This document shows, in pieces, positions 36,781 to 45,664 of a stretch of 46,826 nt of DNA. The translations under genes were made by a program, and so were the position numbers. Position 1 is the first letter of the stretch. Every line of letters starts with the position of its first letter. The notes beneath the pieces are model-generated. The model worked only from the letters and a program-made list of their open reading frames with translations, did not search any database and was not told where the DNA came from. The stretch covers positions 928,205-975,030 of the forward strand of contig MJCC01000003.1 in the NCBI GenBank assembly GCA_001766655.1. Direction: 5' to 3'. This DNA comes from Phytomonas francai. Taxonomy: Eukaryota; Euglenozoa; Kinetoplastea; Trypanosomatida; Trypanosomatidae.

Positions 36781-38268
36781 ATGCATAATTTCAAGCTTCC
36801 AGATCTTAATCAAAGCAAAGTTCATTCTGCTAAAGCAACATCTTTAGTTACTCCCTCTTCTGGTTCATCATTTGTGAGTGAGGAATATGCAGCGGTGGCG
36901 TCTTCAAATGAGGCTGCCATTCAGCCTTTGGCCAGACGCAGAGCATCTCCTACCCTTCCTCTTTTTAGAGGAGTATTGAATTACAAAAAATCATCCTGCC
37001 TAGAACCCTTTGCCTCTTCAGAATCCTTGAAAAACCTGCAATGGAAGCAGCGAATGTTCGAGCAGGAGGAGGAAAGGGACTTATTGATACGTCAGGAGCG
37101 AAAGCAGCGCGCTTTGTTAGTCAATTCCGAATCCGATGAATATCAACAATTACAATATTCTTATGGATATCAACTTATTAAATTGGATCAGAAAAAGCAA
37201 ATCCTTCTCCAAACGGAGAAGCGTGCAAGTGAAGAGGCTCATCGTCAACAAATTCTTCATATTCAAGAAGTGGAGGAGTTAATAAATGAGGAAAAGCAAT
37301 CCCGTGCACATCTGGAAAGAATGGAGTCGGAAAGTCTTAATTTCTTGACTTCGCTGCAAGAGCTTCTAACACTAGAAAGGGAAGCAGCATTCTTAAAGAC
37401 AAAGGAGCGTAACGCTGAGGGTTTATATTTGAAAGCAATGCACGTCCGCAATAACGAATTGAGAGTTTCGCAAACGCATTATCACCCTCCAAAGAAATTT
37501 CATTTATTATCAGTTTCTGATCCTTTTCGTGCCGTTGGTATATATGCCGAAGAAAGGGAAAGCAGCCACTGTATTCAACGACAGGAGGCCCGTCTTATGT
37601 ATTATAAGTTTTTCGAGGAAGAATTTGCTGCAAGGCAGCAGAAATGGCATCATTATCAGCTATCTTGGCTGTCGTTAGAGTATTTCAATGGGGCTGCTTT
37701 GATCGCATTACAGGAAGAGCCTTTGGCTCGAAGGGGATTAGAAAAGCTTTTAGGCTATGTAGCTTGCCAGGTGCGATTAGTGGCGTTTATTCGGATCCAA
37801 CGATGGTGGCGTCTCTTGCAGCGTCAACTGTGGTCCGCATGGCGTCGTGAGGCTCTGGCAAACGATCTAAAAAAGATCACTGCACACCGTTTACGATTTA
37901 CGTTGAAGAAAGAAACTGATAAACTACAAAGAAAGAGCTGCGATATAGAGGCGGATCTGGTTTCTTTAGTAAAGGCAGCAGAGAGCTATCGATACGATAT
38001 TATGATGGATCATTATATTTATTACTTAGGAGTAAAAATGGCATCATTCCTGAAGGAGCAGCAATACGAGTTTAAAATCGCCAAATTGAGCCTTTCAAGT
38101 GATTCGACAGTCCCTGGAATGGATGAAAATTTACTGGAATCCGCCGCCGAGGATTATTGTCATGTGCTTTCGCAGAATAGCTTACTAAACCTTTGTCAAA
38201 CTCGTTTTACGCTTCCGTATGGCATGTGGAGGCGTACGCAGTGGGTTACTGGCACATTCGATAAATAA
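36781..38268 (+). CDS. Coiled-coil protein with IQ motif
   Basis: 495 residues from the ATG at 36781; the frame is open seven codons further up only from a TTG. A separate ATG at 36752 opens a nine-codon upstream ORF that overlaps this start. Residues about 90-240 form a long Glu/Lys/Gln-rich coiled coil. An IQ-like motif, IQRWWRLLQRQLW, at about 338-350 could bind calmodulin or a related light chain. Two further helical, charged segments follow, ending in TQWVTGTFDK. There is no motor or enzyme domain. Coiled-coil/IQ proteins in trypanosomatids are often cytoskeletal or flagellar; that is inference. Unlike its neighbours, the gene lacks a GC-rich core. Confidence 0.6.
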   Translation: MHNFKLPDLNQSKVHSAKATSLVTPSSGSSFVSEEYAAVASSNEAAIQPLARRRASPTLPLFRGVLNYKKSSCLEPFASSESLKNLQWKQRMFEQEEERDLLIRQERKQRALLVNSESDEYQQLQYSYGYQLIKLDQKKQILLQTEKRASEEAHRQQILHIQEVEELINEEKQSRAHLERMESESLNFLTSLQELLTLEREAAFLKTKERNAEGLYLKAMHVRNNELRVSQTHYHPPKKFHLLSVSDPFRAVGIYAEERESSHCIQRQEARLMYYKFFEEEFAARQQKWHHYQLSWLSLEYFNGAALIALQEEPLARRGLEKLLGYVACQVRLVAFIRIQRWWRLLQRQLWSAWRREALANDLKKITAHRLRFTLKKETDKLQRKSCDIEADLVSLVKAAESYRYDIMMDHYIYYLGVKMASFLKEQQYEFKIAKLSLSSDSTVPGMDENLLESAAEDYCHVLSQNSLLNLCQTRFTLPYGMWRRTQWVTGTFDK

Positions 38269-38997
38269 ATAACAGCCTAGACGGTTTAAATAATTAAAAA
38301 GATATAAAAACTAGGCTCATATTTGATGAGTTTATGTTCATTCAAAGAATACAGCAATCTCAAATTTAGACTGCAGCTTTCTTCTTATTTATGGATTCGA
38401 GCCCATGAAAGGAGTATTAGGTATTCTCTTTAATACTTAAAAATAAGAAAACCCCTTATTATTATTATTATTATTGACAATACTTATGTACGCTTAGTTG
38501 CATTTGGATTTGAATATATCCCATAACATCATGTATTGTTATTCCTTTTTTTCCCCCAACCTCACCTGAATGCGGGGTTGTAGGAAATTATCAATTAACC
38601 TCCTATTCAGCCTTCTTATGAGGGTAGTTTCGGTTATTTGGGTAGGTATTTGTTTATGTAATATTTTTGCACCAAACTTCCTAATGATACATTATTAGAT
38701 GTTGCTGTGGTATGTAGATAACACTGAAAATGTTATTTCCTCTTTCTTTCTCTGGGTATTCTTGGTAGTTTCTCCTAAATACTAAACGAAGTCTGGAAAA
38801 TCCTTACTGTGTTCTGTTTTGATCGCTCTATCGCAGCTCCATCTCTTTCCCTGTCAGGGTGGAGCTGCTTTTCTGTTACACTGACACCATCTCCTTCCTT
38901 TCTTCCTTCTCTTTCAAATTGTGTCTTTTTCTTGTTTCCGGTGTCAAGTCCGATACGCGTTTGTCACAGTTTGTTTTGAGTGGCCCCCGTGTGGATT

Positions 38998-39030
<33 letters not shown>

Positions 39031-39077
39031 ATCATCCCACAGGGCGACCTATTGCCGAGATCGGCCGAGCCTCCGTG
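38269..39077. other. Spacer and HSP70.c 5' UTR region
   Basis: AT-rich, with an ATT trinucleotide run at 38456-38475, then a long C/T-rich tract (about 38886-38940) followed by CAAG with AG at 38947-38948, and a 30-C homopolymer at 38999-39028. No ORF with recognisable content. Confidence 0.6.
38999..39042 (+). promoter_or_regulatory. Poly-C tract and possible splice acceptor before HSP70.c
   Basis: Thirty consecutive C followed by TCATCATCCCACAG, with the AG at 39041-39042, 35 nt before the ATG. It could act as the pyrimidine tract of a splice acceptor. The T-rich tract ending at AG 38947-38948 is an alternative, which would place the C run inside the 5' UTR. Confidence 0.45.
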
Positions 39078-39584
39078 ATGGCGAAGGTGTTCGAAGGGGC
39101 GATCGGGATCGACCTCGGCACCACCTACTCCTGCGCGGCGGTCTTCCTCCATGATCAGGTCCAGGTCATTCCGAACAACCAGGGCAACCGGACGACCCCC
39201 TCCTGCGTGGCCTTCCACGGCCCGGACGTGTTGGTCGGGGAGGGGGCGAAAAACCTCGCCGCGCGCGGCGTCCAGGGCGTCCTTTTCGACGCCAAGCGCC
39301 TCATCGGGCGGCGGATGAGCGAGCGGACGGTGCAGGAGGACTGCCGGCGGTGGCCGTTCGTCGTCTCCGACGGCGGCCGCGGCGACGACAGGCCCCGCTT
39401 CCACGCCGAGTTCAACGGGGAGCCCCTCCGACTCGACCCGGTCGAGCTCTCCGGGCGCGTTTTGGCCTATCTGAAGGAGACGGCGGAGTCGTACCTCGGG
39501 AAGCAGGTGAAGAAGGCGGTGATCACGGTGCCTGCGTACTTTAACGACTCGCAGCGCCAGGCCACCAAGGACGCGGGCGTGATA

Positions 39585-39619
<35 letters not shown>

Positions 39620-41108
39620 GACGGCTGCGGCGTTATCCTACGGCATCGGTGTGAACGCGGGCGTGAAGCCCTCTCAGAGCGATGGCAGGCCACTGAACGT
39701 CCTGGTGTTCGACTTTGGCGGGGGGACCTTTGACGTTTCTGTGATCACAATCGATATGGGGAGCTTCGCGGTACGTGCGACCGCCGGGGATACGCACCTT
39801 GGCGGTCAGGATGTGGATTTGAATCTTCTTGAGTACATTATTGGGGATCTGGAAAGGCGCCATGGGGTTCGTTTGGCAGATCTGCCTCCACGGCAGATGG
39901 CAAAGGCCCGCGCGGTGTGTGAGCAGGTCAAAAAGACGCTCTCCCATAGCACCTCGGAGGAGTTTGTGCTGGATGGCTTGCTGCCTGGCGGGGACGAGTA
40001 CACCTTGAACATAACACGCGCGAAGTTGGAGGAGCTGAACGCGAAAATTTTCGACAAATGCATTGCTGTGGTGAAACATGTGCTTAAGGATGCAGCCATG
40101 ACAGTGGAGGATATTAATGAGGTCATAATGGTTGGCGGGAGCTCTCGCATCCCCAAGCTCCACACCCTTCTCCAGGATTTTTTTAAAGGCAAGAAGCTCT
40201 GCAATTCCGTCCATCCGGATGAGGCTGTTGCCATTGGAGCGGCTATCCAAGCTAGTATTCTGGGTAATTCGCCCGAGCAGCGATCGGAACGAACGGAGGC
40301 AGTGGTTTTGATGGATGTGGTTCCCCTTTCCATCGGTGTCGAGGTCGACGACGGGAAGTTTGACATCCTCATTTCGCGCAACACCACCATCCCGTATAAG
40401 GCGACGAAGGAATACAGCACCGTCGAGGATAACCAAACAGACGTCGACATCCTTGTTTTTGAAGGCGAGCGTCCGCTCACACGGCATAATCATAAGCTCG
40501 GTGAGTTTTCCCTCGAGGGCATCACCAAGGCAAAGCAAGGGGAGCCGACAATTACGGTGACCTTTTCCATCGACGCGAATGGCCTCCTCACCGTCAGCGC
40601 GACCGAAGCTCTCGCGAATAAAACCAAAAGCCTTCTCGTGCAAAACGCCGAGCGACTTTCTGGAGAGGAGGTGATGAAGATGATCGAGACTGCGAAGAAA
40701 TTTCAGCGCGAGGATGCCCTTTCCCTCGCCAAAACCGAGGCCTCTACGCGTATTAGTGAGGCTCTTTCAAAGTTAAAGGAGGAAGTCAATAAGTCCGCGC
40801 AGCCGCTTTCTGGCAATCTGCAAAAGCGGATTGCTTTTGTTAAGCACGGCGAAGAATGGCTGAGCCGGAATCTTCCGAATTACACAGAAGTGGGGGTAGT
40901 TCAATCGAAGTGCGAAAAGATTATGCACCTTATTAATAAAGCCATGAAGCACGTTCATCGTGAGAAAGGTGGATCACACGATAGTATTCGAAAGCGTAAA
41001 CGGCATGAATCGTCGAAAGATAATGCACGGAATAGAGTGGAGGAGGAGGAAGAAGAAGAAGAAGAAGAAGAAAGCAGTGGTAGCGATGAGACAGAGAAGA
41101 GCGTCTAA
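39078..41108 (+). CDS. HSP70.c: Divergent cytosolic-type HSP70 (HSP70.c-like)
   Basis: 676 residues from the first ATG (an earlier GTG-started extension is mostly Pro from poly-C and is not credible). ATPase signatures: [10 protein letters not shown] near 10-19, FDFGGGTFDVS near 211-221, VMVGGSSRIPK near 350-360. The substrate-binding domain is recognisable, and the lid ends in a basic stretch, then eleven Glu (655-665) and SSGSDETEKSV. The EEVD tail that binds TPR co-chaperones is missing, as described for trypanosome HSP70.c. It lies about 4 kb upstream of canonical HSP70. Bases 39472-39631 are identical to 45517-45676 in that gene. The first third of the gene is near 70% GC and the last third near 42%. 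Confidence 0.85.
39472..39631 (+). repeat. 160-bp tract identical to canonical HSP70 (copy in HSP70.c)
   Basis: Every base, synonymous sites included, matches 45517-45676. Sequence immediately outside the tract is strongly diverged at the nucleotide level on both sides. It encodes about residues 132-185 of the ATPase domain. Confidence 0.95.
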
Positions 41109-41600
41109 GTTCCTGCATCTGATTCTCTTTTCTTTTATATCGTTTCGACTGGGTTTTATTATTGTCATTATTTTCTTTTTTTCTTGATTTCTTAAGGTGG
41201 TGGGATAGTTTCTTAAAACATGTTATTTCTGTATTCAAGCAAGATAAAAAATTCTAAAAAAAATTCTCCACCTTGGACTCACAAATACACAAGAGAGTAT
41301 AGAGATTATTTTTAACACTTGCTACATCGGGCTGAAATCTACATTTTTCGGCGGGTGTTATATACATTTGTTTCTAATGCACTGCGTAAATATGGCGTCG
41401 CCTTCAGTATTTTATATCGTTTCCTTTTTACCGAAAATTTCCCCCTCACTTTCTTCTTTTCTTTTGACCTCACATTCTAATTTCAAATCTCGATTACGTT
41501 GCAAAGACCTCAAAGGTATCTGATCGATTGTAATCAAGCAAGCTTCGACCACAGTGAGATCTGAAGGAAATATATTATCATTATATAATAGTGATAAATA
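41109..41600. other. Intergenic spacer, no gene seen
   Basis: AT-rich spacer with pyrimidine tracts near 41120-41190 and 41420-41465. No + strand ORF of note. Confidence 0.5.
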
Positions 41601-42149
41601 ATGAGCACCAAAGCATCCCACTCAAAGTCTGCTCACAGGGAGGGAAAAATAAATAGGAAGCGGCATACACAAAAGCCTCATACCTCAGCATCCGTACTTA
41701 TTAATGATGATAATTTGTCCTTAACTAAGGAGGAGAAACTTAAGAAGGCTTTAACTAGTGTAATCTGCGGCACGTATCGAGAGAATCGTGATACCCCCCG
41801 CGGTGTGGAGGAGTTTGATTTATACGGGAAAGGCAGTCCGACGGATCGTCTGCAGTTTGGTTATGCTCCCGCCATCACCGAGGAGGCAATCGCGTTCCAC
41901 TCACGCTATAAGGCGGAGGACTGGATTGAAGCGCGGCGACGCCTCGGCCGCATTGCGCTTGTGAAGAAGCAGAAGCTTCCAAGAGCGAATTGCGAGCCGA
42001 TTACTTCTCTGGTAAAGCTGAAGAACTATTGGAATCGTGTGGAGGAATTCAACACGGGTCTGCGTGGGGGCCACCTCAATATGCAGGAGGCTGATGGCTT
42101 GCTAGAGATGCTCGCCTCGCGACAGCGCGTTGATGATCTTGATAATTAA
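41601..42149 (+). CDS. Hypothetical basic protein, 182 aa
   Basis: ATG at 41601 in a good context (AAATAATGAGC). The first 35 residues are basic and Ser/His/Lys-rich, probably disordered. The remainder looks folded and helical, with conserved-looking segments such as FHSRYKAEDWIEARRRLGR (about 93-111) and VKLKNYWNRVEEFNTGLRGG (about 137-156). No enzyme motif, signal peptide or membrane segment. I do not recognise a family. It sits between the HSP70.c-like gene and the beta-lactamase-fold gene. Confidence 0.65.
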   Translation: MSTKASHSKSAHREGKINRKRHTQKPHTSASVLINDDNLSLTKEEKLKKALTSVICGTYRENRDTPRGVEEFDLYGKGSPTDRLQFGYAPAITEEAIAFHSRYKAEDWIEARRRLGRIALVKKQKLPRANCEPITSLVKLKNYWNRVEEFNTGLRGGHLNMQEADGLLEMLASRQRVDDLDN

Positions 42150-42531
42150 TAAAGGAGTCTTTTATGCAGACTACTCCCCCCCCCCCCCAAAAAAAAAAAA
42201 AAAAGAAGAAGAGTGTCATACCCAAGAAGGCGATCTGCAGATGATATAAGCAAACCGAAACGTTTCCACTAAATACATAAGAAATCACCTGAACTTTTCC
42301 CCTTTTTAAAGAGGAGTTCCTATGGGATATGAACCAGCATTCATTTTTTTTTCTTGTTATAAGTTTTTTATTTTATTTCTTTGCTAGACCCCCAATACTT
42401 TAGGGGAGTGGGAGGCATCCAAAGAGTGTTATATTTTATTCCAAATAGTCCCTTTTTACACTCACCCTTTTTTTCATTTTTAAACCACTGTACACGCAGG
42501 TTCGATGTTTCGAAGACCGTATTGGTCATAG
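42150..42531. other. Spacer with C13A16 run and splice acceptor
   Basis: A run of 13 C followed directly by 16 A at 42176-42204, about 27 bp after the upstream stop. Near the right end, a T-rich tract and GTACACGCAG (AG at 42498-42499) form a plausible splice acceptor 33 nt before the next ATG. Confidence 0.6.
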
Positions 42532-44061
42532 ATGCATTCTTTGAACTCGAGCGCGGAGGGTGGCGGCGCGGCGTCCCCGGCGGATCCCCCGCCGGCGCCC
42601 GCGAAGCCCTTTTTGCGCATAAACTTCCCCCCGGTGAAGGATCGCGAGGAGATCCTTCGCGGGCAGCAGGCCGGCCTGCCCGACAGCAGCGTCCGGGATA
42701 CTCTCGAGCAGGATATCCCGCCCGTTATCCGCAGCGTCCTGGAGCTCGCGCACCTTTTGGTGAGCGGCCATAGCCAGTACCTCCGAACCGCCCCCGGGTA
42801 CGCCGGCGGGCTTTTCTACCGCGGCTCGCCCTACTGCTTTGCGAGCGGCTACCGCGATGGCTCGCGGCCCGGCGACGTCGATGATAAGGAGAATCACGTC
42901 CGGCTAAAGGATCCCCTGACCTACGGCGTGCTCTCCCTCCCCATCACCGCCGCCTACCTCTGCGAGCTTCACGGGAAGAAGGTGTTTGATCTGGAGCGCC
43001 CGCTCGCTGCGTACCTGCCCGATCTCCAGGAAAAATTAGCACCGGACGTCACCGCTCGCAGCGTTCTCTCCTTCACGACGGTGCTCGAGGACGGGGGGAT
43101 TCTAAAAGATGCGGGGGTGAGCAGGTACGCGCCGTACTTCGCGTGGAATATCTGCAAGGCGGTTTCCAAGGGTGTCTATGCCCCTCTGAATCGCTTCTTT
43201 GAGGGTGGACGCACGAGCCCGGTGGACGGCCGTCAACAGCGGGAAAATCTCGTGCAGTACCTTCGCTCTTCGACGCGGTTTCGCGGCCTCGTTCGCCGTC
43301 CGCGCTGGCGCGCCCACGTGAGTCATTTTTCTGTCGCCCTTCTTATCGCTGCCGTGGAAGGTCAGTTGAAGGGGGCTAGCTTCGAGGATTCGATCCGCGA
43401 GCACTTCTTTGAGCCCGCGCAGTCTCACTCTGCGGGTTACGGCCCACCCGCCCTGTGGAAGGATCCGAACGAGATCTTCTACCAGCCTAGAGGTCTTGCC
43501 TTGCAGCACCAGGGCTTTCGGAAGCCCATTCCTGCCGGATCCCTCGATAATTGTGGGCCCCCCGTGCTGAACGCCTCACTCAACCTCTATAGCCCAGTTG
43601 AGGAATATTCAAAGCTGCTGATGCTTTCACTCGATACGATCCAGGACGCCAGGGAAATACTCGGATGCCCTAAGCCGACGTACGGCTATTACGACTTTGG
43701 TGTTCGTTTTCTACCACGGTACGAGCAGTTTCGTCTAAGGCCGGCAATTTTATCTGGGCTAGACTTTGTACCCACCGCGGTCTCACTCCGATACGACCCC
43801 AAAAACGATTTAGGCTGCCTTGGTGTTTCTTCCTGTGGGACCCGTAGCGCTCGCTTATTCGCGGGCTCGATAGCACACGTGATTCAACACCTTTTCGTTA
43901 AGCATGTGCTTCAGAAAGGTGTGGATCCTGAGAAGCCGCTCGATTTAGATAACCCCACAAACGAGCCAGACACCAAGACGGAGAGGAAGTTCAAGAAAAT
44001 TACAAAGTATCAAGAATACAAAAGCTACTTCAAGAATCTCGATGCGCATAAGAAGTTATAG
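42532..44061 (+). CDS. Beta-lactamase-fold (LACTB-like) protein, likely non-catalytic
   Basis: A 509-residue protein. After a Pro/Ala-rich N-terminus of about 30 residues it follows the serine beta-lactamase/penicillin-binding layout. DPLTYGVLSLPITAAYLCEL (128-147) stands where the family has the SxxK helix, then KKVFDLERPLAAYLPDLQ matches the GKLSLDDPVSKYLPEF block. HVSHFSVALLIAAVEGQ (262-278) aligns with the YxN segment, followed by FEDSIREHFFEPA. In this alignment the active Ser is kept (S135) but the Lys is Ile (I138), and the Tyr and Asn of YxN are Val263 and His265. A structural or peptide-binding role is more likely than hydrolysis. The N-terminal third is near 80% GC and the last 100 bp near 32%. 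Confidence 0.65.
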   Translation: MHSLNSSAEGGGAASPADPPPAPAKPFLRINFPPVKDREEILRGQQAGLPDSSVRDTLEQDIPPVIRSVLELAHLLVSGHSQYLRTAPGYAGGLFYRGSPYCFASGYRDGSRPGDVDDKENHVRLKDPLTYGVLSLPITAAYLCELHGKKVFDLERPLAAYLPDLQEKLAPDVTARSVLSFTTVLEDGGILKDAGVSRYAPYFAWNICKAVSKGVYAPLNRFFEGGRTSPVDGRQQRENLVQYLRSSTRFRGLVRRPRWRAHVSHFSVALLIAAVEGQLKGASFEDSIREHFFEPAQSHSAGYGPPALWKDPNEIFYQPRGLALQHQGFRKPIPAGSLDNCGPPVLNASLNLYSPVEEYSKLLMLSLDTIQDAREILGCPKPTYGYYDFGVRFLPRYEQFRLRPAILSGLDFVPTAVSLRYDPKNDLGCLGVSSCGTRSARLFAGSIAHVIQHLFVKHVLQKGVDPEKPLDLDNPTNEPDTKTERKFKKITKYQEYKSYFKNLDAHKKL

Positions 44062-45134
44062 TATGCAATATGATTTTTACAACTTTGGCAACATTTTATT
44101 TTTCTTATAATTATTGCATCAAAGGTATCCCAAAATAAACCGGCGTCACTAAAGCAGTTTGAGTATTCTTTTGACGTGGGAAATACGTCGTTGCATGGTG
44201 ATCAGATAGGTATTGAAGATATTAAAAAGAGTTCCATGAAGCTTTTTATTTTTCAGCCATGGCCCTTTTGGTTATGCACATTTTTTTTTTCGAGCATCAA
44301 ACATCTGTATCGAGAAGTTTACTATTCTGGCTTTGTTCTATCTTATCAATATATCCGAGTTTTGTCGTTGTGCCGGTAATGATATTTATTGTTTTCTCTC
44401 ACGTATCTTAAAGAGTATCTTGTATTTATACAGTAAATTTTATAGGCTACCACACACATGATGTTTTTGAAATGCTGTTGTGTTTCCTGTTATTATTATT
44501 ATTGATTCACAATGAACAATAAAGAGGGAGCACAAAACAGGTAATTAAATATTGAAGGCACTCTACTTATCGAAAACAAATTAATGCTGTATAAATTATT
44601 CTATAGAGAGAGTAGAATGTGCGAGGTGAAGCATAAAGATCTGCATTAGGGTACACAGGACAACTTCTTAAGTATAAAAAAAATAACAATTTCCAGTGTA
44701 GAAAAACCACTATTTGATTCGATTGCATAGGTAACTCAATAAAACTCGAAAAGGAAAAGTAGGATCATTAAAAGAATCCTTGGAGTATTTTCAAATTCTA
44801 CAATAAATCAATAACTAGATCACAAATCGGTATATTGAATAAGGACACTAGATAAGCTACAAAGCTGAATAGTTAAAAAATAGGTATAGCCATCGAGATG
44901 TTAAATAAAGAGAATATCGAAGATGAAGTAACATTATTAAGGGTAATTTATCACCCCTATGGTTATAAAACAAATAATTTGCCAAAAATTTCGAAAAACG
45001 TGCTGAATTTCTCTAAAATAATGATGCGAAAAAATTTCAAAAGTAATCTATCCCTTATATTAAAAAGGTATTTTTTCTTCGCTAGTTTCTATTCTAATAT
45101 CTAACATAAACAAGTAAACCTACAAATCGCTATC
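44062..45134. other. Intergenic spacer and HSP70 5' flank
   Basis: About 1.07 kb, strongly AT-rich. The ORFs at 44176-44379 (GTG start) and 44898-45104 (ATG start, Lys/Asn/Phe-rich) have no recognisable content. TATTTTTTCTTCGCTAG, with the AG at 45084-45085, is the likely splice acceptor for HSP70, leaving a 49-nt 5' UTR. Confidence 0.55.
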
Positions 45135-45629
45135 ATGACCTTTGAGGGAGCTATTGGTATTGACCTGGGCACGACATACTCGTGCGTTGGTGTGTGGCAG
45201 AACGAACGCGTGGAGATCATCGCGAACGATCAGGGCAACCGGACGACGCCATCCTATGTGGCCTTCACCGACAATGAGAGGCTGATCGGTGACGCTGCGA
45301 AGAACCAGGTTGCGATGAACCCGCAAAACACCGTCTTCGACGCGAAGCGCCTGATCGGGCGGCGGTTCAGCGACCAGTTGGTGCAGCTCGACATGAAGCA
45401 CTGGCCGTTTAAGGTGGTGACGAAGGGGGACGACAAGCCGCTGATCCAGGTTGGCTTCCGCGGCGAGGAGAAGACGTTCACGCCGGAGGAGATCAGCTCG
45501 ATGGTGCTGCTGAAGATGAAGGAGACGGCGGAGTCGTACCTCGGGAAGCAGGTGAAGAAGGCGGTGATCACGGTGCCTGCGTACTTTAACGACTCGCAGC
45601 GCCAGGCCACCAAGGACGCGGGCGTGATA

Positions 45630-45664
<35 letters not shown>

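Noticed and set aside
38387..38408. TTCGAGC motif resembling a tRNA T-loop
   Set aside because: The flanking bases do not form a 5-bp T-stem and no acceptor, D or anticodon arms can be placed around it.
38859..39077. N-terminal extension of the HSP70.c-like protein from a GTG
   Set aside because: It would be translated from the T-rich and poly-C splice region; the ATG at 39078 matches the family start.
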